From positions 1,426,001-1,490,000 of the forward strand of contig JAUTDP010000009.1 of NCBI GenBank assembly GCA_033439795.1: a DNA stretch of 64,000 nt. Reading direction: 5' to 3'. Below the pieces are notes generated by a model that saw only the letters and a program-made list of their open reading frames with translations, ran no database searches and was not told the DNA's origin. This document shows positions 1 to 10,400 of this stretch, piece by piece; position 1 is the stretch's first letter; every line of letters starts with the position of its first letter. The position numbers and the translations under genes were made by a program. This DNA is from Sordaria brevicollis. Lineage: Eukaryota > Ascomycota > Sordariomycetes > Sordariales > Sordariaceae.

Positions 1-463
1 TGTGTAAGGGAGAGCAGGATGTTGGATGATAGATGATGAATGGGTCATCTCACTGTATGTTTTCTTTTGTCGATTGGTTATTGCATTTTCATTTTCTTTC
101 CTTCTTGCGCCCTTCTTTTCGAACAGTTAGATATCCATAGAATCTGGAGTTGCGGAATTTGAAAGCATTGTCCAAAACAATCATTTAATCTGAAGGCTCG
201 AGTGTTATCATTGCCTTAAACCCAGATGTCGTTCAATGTCTTGGCAGTCAAGCGTCCTCCCCCTGGTGAGCTAGTTCAAATGCGCCGCAACAAAAACAAT
301 ACAAACTGAACTGTTTGTGCTACTGCGAAACAGTTATCGTTACACCTAGCAAGCACCAGACCATAGCACAGTCCAGAACAGCTTATAAAAAACTGATGAC
401 AGGATATGGAACCTCTAGAATAGGGGAAGACTAATACGAAAGCAAAAAAATTTGCAAAAGATT
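1..463. other. Intergenic, no gene seen
   Basis: Normal-composition DNA with no long open frame, no intron-bearing coding pattern and no structured RNA that I could recognise. It may contain the 3' end of a gene lying to the left of the window, but nothing in the sequence proves that. Confidence 0.4.
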
Positions 464-550
464 AGGTCGTACCCGGAATCGAACCGGGGTTGCCGGAATG
501 TTCTGAAGAGGTTTCAGAATCCGGAGTGATAACCGCTACACTATACAACC
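464..550 (-). tRNA. tRNA-Gln (anticodon CUG) with a ~15-nt intron
   Basis: Read on the minus strand, the 7-bp acceptor stem pairs GGTTGTA with TACGACC, and a U discriminator follows. The D-arm is TAGTGTAGCGGTTATCAC, and the T-arm is a 5-bp stem closed on TTCGATT. The anticodon stem is CCGGA/TCCGG. Between them lie 22 nt beginning TTCTGA, which fit a 7-nt loop with anticodon CTG (34-36) plus a ~15-nt intron inserted one base 3' of the anticodon, the canonical eukaryotic nuclear position. Removing it leaves a 72-nt mature tRNA closely resembling eukaryotic tRNA-Gln. The intron must be removed by the tRNA splicing endonuclease. CCA is not encoded, as expected for a nuclear tRNA gene. Confidence 0.93.
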
Positions 551-1325
551 GTGCGTACCACGTTTGTTATTGGTTGAGAGAAGGCGCCAGCTCTAAGCCC
601 TATAACATGCATCGTCTTGTGGCTCACCAGAGAATTACCACATGGGTCACTAAGGGATGAGGCATAACACTCTCCGTTTTTTAAACAACTGAGTTATTTG
701 CAAGTGTTATTTTGGTGGTATATGCTTTATAAGACCTTTAAAAGCTTGGTCAACCGTAGAATCTGTCGTATCGGGCTATTCCTCCCAATAGTTCTGTTCG
801 TTTCCCCGTTCTTCATCGCACTGTCAGTCACTAGCCAATAGCAAGCACTCTGTAAATCAGGAAACTTGAGATGGCCTATATCTGCATGTTCAACCCGTGA
901 GAACGTTTGTCAGATTGTTACGTATTTGTAAACTTCTCCCTTGTTCTCAACCGCTCGACATAGTCTGCAGCTTGCTGGGAACATCGAGCAAAAACACAAA
1001 TCATACCAACCCCCTTATGAACACTATATGAAGGTCAACATCCCTGTGAAGATCAACTTCCCAGACCCTTCTTGTATCATCATCATCCCACACCAATATT
1101 GAATGTTCTCGATCATCATCATGGCGTCTAAAGATAGAACACACCCGTAGCAAACGAAGAGGTAGGTAGGTAATGCTCTTTCCGTCGAAGGGAAACTATT
1201 CACTCCTCCTTTCTTGTTGATACGGGAATACCTATTGGAAGAACTAGACATTTCTTTCTGTTTTGCATGTATGTAGAATCTAGAACTCAGCGAAGAGAGA
1301 GACAAATGAAACGGTCGCACATAAG
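551..1325. other. Intergenic / upstream region of the 529-codon gene
   Basis: No coding sequence seen. This segment separates the tRNA from the start of the next plus-strand gene and probably holds its promoter and 5' UTR. A minus-strand open frame at 1024-1410 has no recognisable protein character and overlaps the start of the real gene. Confidence 0.4.
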
Positions 1326-2915
1326 ATGCAGTCTCGGCCTTTGAGTGGCGACGTTTTGAAAAAGACGTTTCGCGCAGGACATTCTCAGAAGCAGCACACC
1401 ACCTCATCAATCACTGGGCCCAGCAGCCATGAGCACCAGCAACAGCTCAAGCTCAGTGTTATCGAGGCTGTGGCAAATATGAACAGAACTTACACGACAT
1501 CGGAGATCGATGCCATAGTAGGGTTGTTGATGTTGAGCAGATGTGCTCCAAATCCATCTCGTTTCCTATCATCATCATCGCCGGCTCAAACCAGCGGCCT
1601 CGGTACACGAGTCGCTTCAGGTTTTGTGGCGAAACAGGGTACTTCTACTACTACTCGGAAGCGACCACGGGCAAGACAGAAACTCAATGACGGGGAAAGA
1701 GATGTAGTACATCCTACTTCGCAAGTCCCTGAGAGCAGTTCTTCCCCTTTCACAACATCATCGTCACACCAGAGCCTTGCTACCAGTCAGTTCAACGCTG
1801 CGCAACATTATCATGCAGAGAGCGATGATGTCTCATCGATCCCCTCAAATATCTCTCTACCTGGCATTAGCCAAATTTTACAAGCAGGAACCCCAAGTTC
1901 CGACGAGCTTAGCCCAATATTGCCCAGAATAGCTATCAAGAGAACGGAGTGTCTTCCGAACGTTTCCAAATCTCATCATCCCACCAGCACAGCACACCCA
2001 ACTCACACGGCCAACAGTTTATCATCAACAAATATCAGCACCCCAGAAACACAGAATAAGACAAGTACAACACTTCATCCACAATCAACCACATCTCAAC
2101 AAGCACCAGCACCTCTCAGCAATCCAACAACACTCGTACCTAAAGCCCTTGCTTCTCCCCAGCATCAACCTCAACCTGAACTTCATCAAACCCAAGCCTC
2201 ACAATCAGAAGAGCAGGACCAAGCACCCTCACTTGCTTCACAACCAAACCCCCGCCCTATTAAATCCCGACAACAACCATCCGAACCACCGTACCACCAA
2301 CCCCAACGACGCCTCCTCGCCAAACAATTACCTAAGCCAACAGCACCAAACCCCAACCCAGCATCATCAACAACAACAACCTCAACAACCGCAACACCAC
2401 AACCAGCAAAAACAAAACCACCCGCAAAGAAAAGAACGAAGAAATACGGCACAGCCTACGAAGTCTCCCGAGCCCGACAAATCCAAGCCACGGGGGTTCC
2501 ACGTCTGCCGGGACCTTGTCTCTCGTGCGCGAGAAGGCAGAGGCAGTTGGATGAGGTTGCTGCTTTTGCTGCTTCTAATACTGGTGCTGGCTCCGCCGCT
2601 GGTGTTGGGGCTGCCGTTAAGGGTGCTTCAAATGCGACAGTTGGGGCAGCTTCTGGAGGTGCAAAGGATGCTGCTTTTGAGGGTGCTGCTGGAGAGAACA
2701 TGACGGAGCCAGAGCCAGGACCAACAGGTACGAAGAAGAAGAAAGGTAGTATCGGACGATTTGCTCGGCCGCAGAGAGGCGATGAGTTTTTGCCTTGTAT
2801 GGTTTTGAGTAATGGGATTAGGGATGGCAGTGAGGGTGACGCGAGGAAGGGTAAGCAACATGGACCAACGCCTTGTGCGAGGTGTAAGAGTATCAAGATG
2901 AAGTGTGAGGGGTAG
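1326..2915 (+). CDS. Low-complexity protein with C-terminal cysteine cluster (possible Zn-cluster-like regulator)
   Basis: A single uninterrupted 529-codon frame; I do not recognise the family with certainty. Residues ~1-350 are Ser/Thr/Pro/Gln/His-rich and probably disordered. A basic stretch (PPAKKRTKKYG, ~366-376) could be a nuclear localisation signal. The cysteines are confined to the end. A CLSCARRQRQ motif is followed by a ~65-residue Ala/Gly-rich insert, then a lone cysteine (FLPCMVLSNG), and the last residues read CARCKSIKMKCEG, which resembles the first half of a fungal Zn(II)2Cys6 motif (CxxCxxxKxKC). That arrangement suggests a divergent or split zinc-binding module and hence a nuclear or DNA-binding role, but this is inference. 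No intron signals are needed. The ATG was chosen because it is the first in frame; the context is unremarkable. The alternative is a lineage-specific protein without DNA-binding activity. Confidence 0.6.
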   Translation: MQSRPLSGDVLKKTFRAGHSQKQHTTSSITGPSSHEHQQQLKLSVIEAVANMNRTYTTSEIDAIVGLLMLSRCAPNPSRFLSSSSPAQTSGLGTRVASGFVAKQGTSTTTRKRPRARQKLNDGERDVVHPTSQVPESSSSPFTTSSSHQSLATSQFNAAQHYHAESDDVSSIPSNISLPGISQILQAGTPSSDELSPILPRIAIKRTECLPNVSKSHHPTSTAHPTHTANSLSSTNISTPETQNKTSTTLHPQSTTSQQAPAPLSNPTTLVPKALASPQHQPQPELHQTQASQSEEQDQAPSLASQPNPRPIKSRQQPSEPPYHQPQRRLLAKQLPKPTAPNPNPASSTTTTSTTATPQPAKTKPPAKKRTKKYGTAYEVSRARQIQATGVPRLPGPCLSCARRQRQLDEVAAFAASNTGAGSAAGVGAAVKGASNATVGAASGGAKDAAFEGAAGENMTEPEPGPTGTKKKKGSIGRFARPQRGDEFLPCMVLSNGIRDGSEGDARKGKQHGPTPCARCKSIKMKCEG

Positions 2916-4598
2916 CTAGGTATCAACAAGCGTTTGTAATGGCTTGGTTTTTACATGTTTCAAACGTAGTGAAGGAGAGAAAGAAAGGAGACTGAAGGAG
3001 GAAAGGAATACGAGACGGAGCGTTTGATACCTCTAGTCTTTCACCTGGTGTAGACACTCTGTTAAGGTATAATCAAAAAGGGGATCAAAGGCCAATCCAT
3101 ACGATATCTGAAGCAGTGAATGAGAGTCTTGACAATCGTCGAAGTATTGACTATTGCCGCCGGTTTCCATGTATGTTTGAATGTGTAATGGGGAGTGTGA
3201 AGACATGTCTTACCAACGAGTTCACGATGCTGACCCCTCCCAAATCCGACTGAAGGTGTCGTTACCTTTGCAGTTTTGATTGATGTTAGTAAAATTTGCC
3301 TTTTCAGCGCTAAAAATAATTCACCTAACTGGCAAACGAGGACATGACTTACAGGGAGCGTAATTCCCGACCATTGTTCGAGAAGTTGAGCTCCAACTTC
3401 GAATATCCAACTCCTTCCGCATATCCGAGCATGATACCGAGCTGGATCGATGCCAGCAAAACGTCGAAAGCATCATAAGAGGGAATACGTACTTAGATAG
3501 GATACCTCAGTAACGGTCAACATCTCTACACACCAACTACGACCATCGGATTGGAGCAACTTCTCAATCCCGAACCACTACACTCATACCTTCTACTTCG
3601 GAACGCCATCACATTCACAAAAGGAAAAGAGAAAAAAGACCAAAAAATTTGATGGGACGGGTCAAGCGCCCAACGAGGGGCACTGGGGGAGGACTTTGCT
3701 CCCCCGGGGGAGGCGGCGGGGGGCGGCAAGTTCAACTGTCCCTCTAAAGAGGGAGAATTGTGCCGTGGTCGTGATTCGAACGGGTGAGGTTCTTAAGCCT
3801 CACCCGCCCGAATGAATGTGCGCGCCTCGTTGAACCGCTTGACCATTTGGTCCCATTGGGGGTTGGTGAAAGAAGGGGTGAAAGACCTAATACATATACC
3901 CCGGTAGAAGGGCTTGATTGGTAGCCGTTGGTTGCCTGGTGCCTGATCTGATGTTGGTTGCCGGGCCGGGTGGGTTGCCTGTGCGGTGAGTGAATGAGCA
4001 GGTTGTTGCGGTAAGGCTGGAAAGTACGGAGTTTATCCTTGGCTCGAGGTGAACCACCACTACCTCTAGGTATGTACAAGGCACGAGTGTTACCCTGACG
4101 AAGCCAGATCTATGAAAGAATCAAACAGAAGTGGTACGTGATAATACCACGGCAGCCTTTAGGTAACCGTTTGACCAGCACAGGATGCTGGCGAGATTAC
4201 TTTATGATACCTTCCACAGCATCAAAGGGTCCCTTTCTTTCTCATAACGTCCATAGCTGGCGCACATCTGAGCCATATGGGCATAAGACACTTGTCCGTG
4301 ACGTGAACGTTCAGCTTGGGTAAAGCCAACAAGTATGAACAAGACTTCCATCTGTTGTTTGATACAAATGGGGAACGCAAGCGTGAGCAGCAAGCAGGAG
4401 GACTGGCACCCGCCAATGTGGTTATAAAAAATGTGCTCTTGAATCATTGATAGGCAAAAACAACAAACAAATCAACAAGCATAGCGCTCAGTAGCTATAC
4501 GTAGGTATCACAGCAATTCTCTCCCAGAAAAGCAGCAAAAAAGACTTCCAGCCCAAACAACTCAAAGACACAACTCCCGACCCTTCCCGATAACCACG
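2916..4598. other. Intergenic, no supportable gene
   Basis: Contains only short overlapping frames with no protein-family character. There is a very GC-rich patch around 3690-3730 (C5G5 palindrome followed by G-runs). An 8-bp-stem hairpin near 3788-3811 is flanked by a tRNA T-loop-like TTCGAAT on the minus strand; it does not fold as a tRNA. The lower end is the 3' flank of the minus-strand FMP32-like gene. Confidence 0.4.
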
Positions 4599-5508
4599 TC
4601 ACATCAACAAACGCCAAGCACCAAGCAGCAGCGCGGCAAAACCGGTGCAAACGCCCATCAGCCACTGCAGCGTCTGGAACTTGACCTGCTCCAGCTGCTG
4701 CCTCAGCGCCGCCACCTCCTGCTCGATCTTGGTCTCCGTCTCCTTGATCTTGAGCTCCTGCGACACGGCCTCCTCGCGGATGCGGCCCTTTTCGAGGTTC
4801 AGGTCGAGCCGGACACTAGCCTGGGTTCGACCGATCTCGTCGCGCAGCCGGCTGTTGAGCTTGGCGATGTCGTTGGTCAGGCGCTCGTGGGCGGCCCTTG
4901 TCGTGTTGGATTCGGTGCTGTCGGCCGAGAGCAGCTCGCTGCGCAGCTTGGCGAAGTCGACTTTTTGCGTGTAGGTCGCTTTGGCGGCGTCTTCACGGAG
5001 GACCATGGTTCGGGTGAGGTTTTGTATGCTGCTTAGAGGGAAGAGGCGCTGTTAGTTATGGGTGGAAGGGGGAAGGGGAGGGAAAAGGGAGGTAGTGGAT
5101 AGGGGATCATCACCTCTCCTCGATTACATCATTGAGGACTTTCATCATGGCTACTGATTGCTCTTCCGTAAACCCATCTTCTTGCAGTCGCTGGACGAAC
5201 TTGAGCGTGTCAAAGTGGTGGTCACGCCTTCGTGCTGCAGAAGCATGGAATGAGCGTCTTAGAGCCGGGCTCCTAGCGACTGTGTTGAGAGATCGCGACT
5301 TGTTGCTCGATGCGCTACATTGGGCTTGACCGTTCGGCCGGCTCGAGTGAAAGGATCTTGAGGAGCAGAGTGGTTGCCATGTCCGTGATTGTTGCTCATG
5401 GGCTTGTAGGAGAATCGAGGGAATCGTCCTGGGCACATTGGGCGAGAGAGGGCCCTGCCAGCTCAACCGTGGGAGCAAGAATCGTGGGAGAGATTGTGCA
5501 GTATTCAT
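4599..5508 (-). CDS. FMP32: Mitochondrial coiled-coil protein, FMP32/MCUR1 (DUF1640/CCDC90) family
   Basis: Two exons (5508-5114 and 5028-4599) give 274 codons. The 85-nt intron has donor GTGATG, branch CTAAC and acceptor CAG, and splits a serine codon, joining DVIEE to SIQNLTRTMV. The first ~95 residues are rich in Ser/Arg with few acids and read as a mitochondrial presequence (RSFHSSRP, RSFHASAARRR). The conserved family start FDTLKFVQRLQEDGFTEEQS follows, then a long coiled coil (~140-250), and the protein ends in a hydrophobic helix (WLMGVCTGFAALLLGAWRLL) with a two-residue tail. This is the usual layout of the family: inner-membrane anchored, coiled coil in the matrix or intermembrane space. 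Yeast Fmp32 has been linked to cytochrome c oxidase assembly and proline metabolism, and animal MCUR1 to the calcium uniporter; which applies here is unknown. Confidence 0.88.
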
Positions 5509-6683
5509 TGTCTGGTGATTGTTGGGTGCTTTGCGTGTACTTTGAGAGGTGTGAAGCGGTTCAGTCGGAGGATTCCCGTGAGGTGTGAGGGCACTGGTGT
5601 TGTTGGGCGGAAGAGTACGGGAACTGCTGGAGCTTCTTGGGAGATTGGAGGTATGATGTCGTTGCGGAACTTGCGAGCTTGGTCACCACGTCAGTCACAC
5701 TTTCAGATGATCGGGATCCAGTCCGGCGTTCGGAAGGGGCAGTGACATTGACGAGGTTCCCATGCGTCTCTACATAATCTCCATAGAAGCCGGACCCACC
5801 TGTCCCTGCCGCCGCACTCGTTCAGAGTCGTGCTTGGCACGTCGGGCAGACGCGGCGCTTGTTCTTGTGGCTGGTGCAGTTGTTCCTGACACCTGCAGCC
5901 TGATGAACCCCACCACAACTTGCGCTGGCAAGCCACAGTCCCACCCAGTTGCAACGTGCACGTTCCTCCAGTCTGCCCGCCCATAAAAGAAGCCGAAAAA
6001 GTTTTCGCTTTTGGACTTTTTCTCCCTTTTTTCTTCAATTTTTACAACGCATTATATCACATTCTCGGAATGCAACTATATGGATGCGAGGTCCCCGGCT
6101 TCGGTCGGAGCTGACCCACGACCAATTCATCATTTTCGAACAGAATGGAGAAAAGACCAAACAGCGAACAATCTTGGGTGCGGTGCTTTCCTTGCCCCTT
6201 CGTGGGCTCCGTGGAAAGGGTCGCAATGATTGGGCGTACATATCTACACGCTTTAAAATGTGCTTTTATGATGTGATATGAGTGATTCGCTTGTATAATG
6301 AGGGCCATCTTGTGCGCATTGGGTATCCAGGCCGCAGGGCTGTTCGCGTGTGTGCATCGCATCGTATCGTACGGAGCATGTTTGTCCGGAGGCGGAGGCT
6401 GTCATTGCGATGACTTCTGTTCTTGCTGTAAGAACTTTTACTATCTCCATGTATGCCGTCCATCAGAGCAACAAGGCGACGCAACCTCTGGTTGTTGACT
6501 GCTTCATGTTGCGGGTTGGTGACGAGCTTAACGGTCCGAGCAATTGCCTATGCTCCCGTAGCCCGTAGGCGTCCTACGTTCTACAATGCTCCCGCTCTTG
6601 CGGCGTCATAAATTGCTGGCATATCACGATGCTCATCGTGGTGCTATCACTATGATCGTTCGAGGGGAGTATGATAAATAATA
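5509..6683. other. Upstream region of FMP32-like gene; no gene seen
   Basis: Promoter side of the minus-strand FMP32-like gene, extending towards the inverted repeat. Many short frames occur on both strands but none has family resemblance or a consistent exon structure. Confidence 0.4.
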
Positions 6684-6939
6684 AAGTATATCACCCAACT
6701 GTCCCACCTAGGGCAACGGATGGCTACTGATGGATCGCGACTCTGGACAACGCGAACCGAAAAAGAAAAATCGACGGGCCGTGGGAGGAGATCCTTCTGT
6801 TTTGTTTAGTTGCCTGTTTTGTTGCCCCTTCGTCACTCCCACGGCCCGTCGATTTTTCTTTTTCGGTTCGCGTTGTCCAGAGTCGCGATCCATCAGTAGC
6901 CATCCGTTGCCCTAGGTGGGACAGTTGGGTGATATACTT
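6684..6939. repeat. Perfect 104-bp inverted repeat with 48-bp spacer (foldback element or hairpin-RNA locus)
   Basis: The left arm 6684-6787 and right arm 6836-6939 are exact reverse complements over all 104 bases; the spacer is 6788-6835. The arm begins AAGTATATCACCCAACTGTC and ends GGCCGTGGGAG. A transcript through it in either direction would fold into a 104-bp perfect duplex. It lies about 540 bp downstream of the pyruvate carboxylase stop codon, so read-through of that gene would include it. If the element proper begins at TCACCC, it is bordered by TA on both sides, compatible with a Tc1/mariner-type TA duplication, but the flanking GTATA/TATAC symmetry makes this ambiguous. The arms are below the length normally recognised by RIP, which fits their intact state. 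Confidence 0.95.
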
Positions 6940-7476
6940 CATGGTTTATTGTGGTCCCTGAGACGGTTGCAGGGAAGTCGAAGGCACATTCGCCTGATCA
7001 GGAGCAGGAAAGATACAAGAGGAACACTTCGCAAATTGACCATGTACTGAAATATTTATTTAATTTCATGTATACATGAGGTATCGAGTGCTACAAGCTT
7101 CACTCTGCTGCACGCTGCCTGGGCCCCTAAGAGGCCCGGCCCGGCGTCCCTCGATGTGTGTCCCAAATTGTGTTTAGGAGGGGTTGATATCTCTGTTCAT
7201 GTTCATCCATCCATCCCGTCCATCTCTTCATATCAAAATCCATGTTGCCATAAGAACCATTCCCAAAGTTTGAAACAATAACCCCGGCCGGACTCCGAAC
7301 AACGACGCGCCGTTTCTCATCTTTTTTCTGTGAAAAAATAGTTCGTCTCGTCGTGGGAAGAAATAACACAATTTGGTTGGTAGCTCTGTTGCGTTGACAC
7401 TCGAATTGCCTCTTTTTCTCTCTCGAGCTTTTAACGATAGAATGACAAGTCTTGTGTCATTCAATCATCTAGTCGC
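6940..7476. other. 3' flank of pyruvate carboxylase
   Basis: No coding sequence seen. This is expected to hold the 3' UTR and polyadenylation region of the minus-strand pyruvate carboxylase gene. AT-rich runs (e.g. 7040-7080, tatttatttaattt) may be part of it. Confidence 0.4.
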
Positions 7477-10400
7477 TCATTTGTCGCCGGGCTTGACGAT
7501 GCGGCAGACGAGGTCAGAGCCATCGACGGAGTCACCCTCGCGGACGGCAAGGGAGGAGACAACACCGTTGTGGGGAGCGGAGATGACCATTTCCTACAAG
7601 ACATAGATCAGTATTGAGTCACATGCAGCTTTAAAGGGTTAGGGAGGGTAACATACCATCTTCATGGCGCTGAGAACAGCGAGAGGATCGCCCTTCTTGA
7701 CCTCGGTGCCGTCATGGACACGGAGCTCGACGAGGACACCGGCCATGGGGGCACCGACCTGGCTGGAGTCGGTAGGATCGGCCTTGGGCCTGCTGACGTT
7801 CTCGACGGAGGCCTTGTTGTCGTCAACGGTGACCTGGCGGACCTCACCGTTCATCTCGTAGAACACCTCACGCTGGCCGGTGTTCTCGGAAAGAGGACCG
7901 ACAGCAAGGAGCTTGAGAATGAGGACCTTGCCCTTCTCGAGCTCGACGTGGAACTCCTCGCCGATCTCGGGCCTAGACAGGAAGTACTTGGTGGGAAGGA
8001 CGGAGAGATCACCGTACTTGGCCACGAACTTCTTGTAGTCCTCGAAGACCTTGGGGTACATGACGTAGCTGGCGACATCGCACTCAGTGACGCTGCCGAA
8101 CTTGCGAGCGAGCTCCTTGCGGACCTTAGCGAAGTCGACGGGCTCGAGGAAGAGACCGGGGCGGGCGTCGAGCTTGCGACGGCCACGGAGAGCCTTGGTA
8201 CGGAGAGGCTCGGGGAAGCCGCCGTAGGGCTGGCCCATCATACCCTCGAGGAACTCGAGGACGGAGCCGGGGAAGTCGAGCTCGCCAGCGCGGGCCAAGA
8301 CATCGTCCTTGGTCAGCTTGTTGGAAACCATGAACTGAGCCAAGTCACCAACAACCTTGGAGGTAGGGGTGACCTTGACAATGTCGCCAAGGAGGTCGTT
8401 GGCCTCCTCGTAGGCCTTCTTGGTCTCGAGCCACTGGGAGCCGAGGCCGAGCTGAGAAGCCTGGAACATCATGTTGGTGAGCTGACCGCCAGGAATCTCG
8501 TGCTCGTAAACCTCAGGGTCGGGACCAGTGAGGTGAGCCTCGAAGGGCGAGTAGAGGAGACGGAGCTGAGACCAGTAGGTGTCAAGAGCACGGACGTGCT
8601 GGACGTTGAGACCAGTGTCCTTGTCAGTGCCATCAAGCGAAGCAATGATGGCGTTGATGCTGGGCTGAGAGGTCATGCCAGACAAGCTATCAGTGGCAGC
8701 ATCAACGGCATCAGCACCAGCCATGGCGCAAGCAACCATGGAAGCGACACCAGTACCCGCGGAGTCGTGGGTGTGGACGTGGATGGGAAGGTCGGGGTAC
8801 TTCTTGCGGATGCTGCCGATAAGGAGGGTGGCAGCGTGGGGCTTGAGAACACCAGCCATATCCTTGATACCAAGGACATCAATGTCGAGAGCGACAAGGT
8901 CGTCAACGAGCTTGAGGTAGTACTCAAGGTTGTACTTCTTGTTGGGGTTAAGCATGTCGCCGCTGTAGCAGACGGTACCCTCGCAAACACCGCCGGCCTT
9001 CTGGACAGCCTTGATACCGACCTCGAGCTGGTGGATGTCGTTGAGGGCATCGAAGACACGGAAGATATCGACACCGTTCTTCTTGGCCTGCTCGACGAAG
9101 TGCTCAATGGCATTGTCGGGCAGAGAAGCGTAGGCAACACCGTTGGCGCCACGGAGGAGCATCTGGAAGGGAATGTTGGGCACAAGCTTGCGCATCTTGC
9201 GGAGTCTGTCCCAGGGATCCTCGTAGAGGAAGCGCATGGCCACATCGAAGGTGGCACCACCCCAGCACTCCAAGGAGTACAAGTTGTGAAGAGCATGGCT
9301 GGTCTCCTTGGCAATGTTCAACAGATCGACGGTACGAACACGGGTAGCGAGGAGAGACTGGTGGGCATCACGCCAGGTGGTGTCCATGAGAAGGCAGCCC
9401 TTGTAGTTGCGGACAGCCTTGGCGAAGGCCTTGGGGCCCTGCTCAAGTATGATCTGGCGCCAGCCCTTGGTGCAGGGCTCGCTAACATCGATCTTCTTGC
9501 CAGAGGCATCGTGGAGCTCGGGAATGATGATATCACCCTTGAACTTGGGCTCACCGATCTGGCCCTTGATGCTGCTGCCGTTGACGGCGACGTCACCGAG
9601 GTAAGCAAGGAGCTTCTGAGCACGGTTCTGGCTGCCAACGAGATCAAAAAGAGACGGAGTATCGTCGATGAAGGTAGTCCAGCAGTTACCATCAATGAAA
9701 GTCGGGTGAGTGAGGAGAGAAGCCAAGAAAGGAATGTTGGTCTTGACGCCGCGAATGCGGAATTCAATCAAAGCGCGCAAGACCTTTCTTCTTGCGATCT
9801 CGTATGTAGATCCTCTGCAGCTCACTTTAACAAGCATAGAGTCGTAGAAGGCTGCAAGATATATTAGTTTTAAGTTGACGACGACGAGGTTGGTGATATG
9901 TGGATGCTTTGAGGCTGCGCATGGCGCACGGCCCCCTGAGATTTTGTGGGTCTTCCCGTCCGGACCCACACTGGTGGGTCCAACATTGTGCCAAAATGCC
10001 CCTGTGAGAAGCAGCAGGCCTCTGCAAACAAACTGAAGGTGTTTTTCTCAAAGTTGAATGCATTTTGCTTCTTGAAAAAGGCATTGCGAGGATGCGCAGA
10101 GGCATCAGGATAGACCTTTGATGCCAATCCCATGTTTCCGTATGCATTTGATGGATACATTTATGCATCGATCAAAACCGGGGATGCCTCAAAAAGAGTT
10201 GAAAACTCATCGAGTAATCAGGGAGATGTGTATGGAGTGCGAAAGGGCAAAGGCAAAAATAACTTACGAGTGATAACGGCACCGGCAAAACCGTTGCCAC
10301 CATCGAGACGAACACCGTTACCGCCAGCACTGCGGTAGACCTCAATCTTGCCAGTATCGGGCTGGAAGCCCTTGGCGGGATCCTCAGTGGTGATACGGCA

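Noticed and set aside
1024..1410. 128-codon minus-strand frame
   Set aside because: Overlaps the start of the plus-strand 529-codon gene and has no domain character.
3758..3850. tRNA-Leu/Ser-like sequence on the minus strand
   Set aside because: There is a D-arm-like AGCGGTTCAAC, a hairpin around CTTAAGAA and a T-loop TTCGAAT, but the T-stem does not pair, no acceptor stem closes, and the D-arm to anticodon spacing is too long. At best a decayed remnant.
7714..9867. 717-codon plus-strand open frame
   Set aside because: It lies antisense to the largest pyruvate carboxylase exon. Its Leu/Val/Gly/Asp-rich composition is the usual shadow of a GC3-biased gene on the opposite strand.
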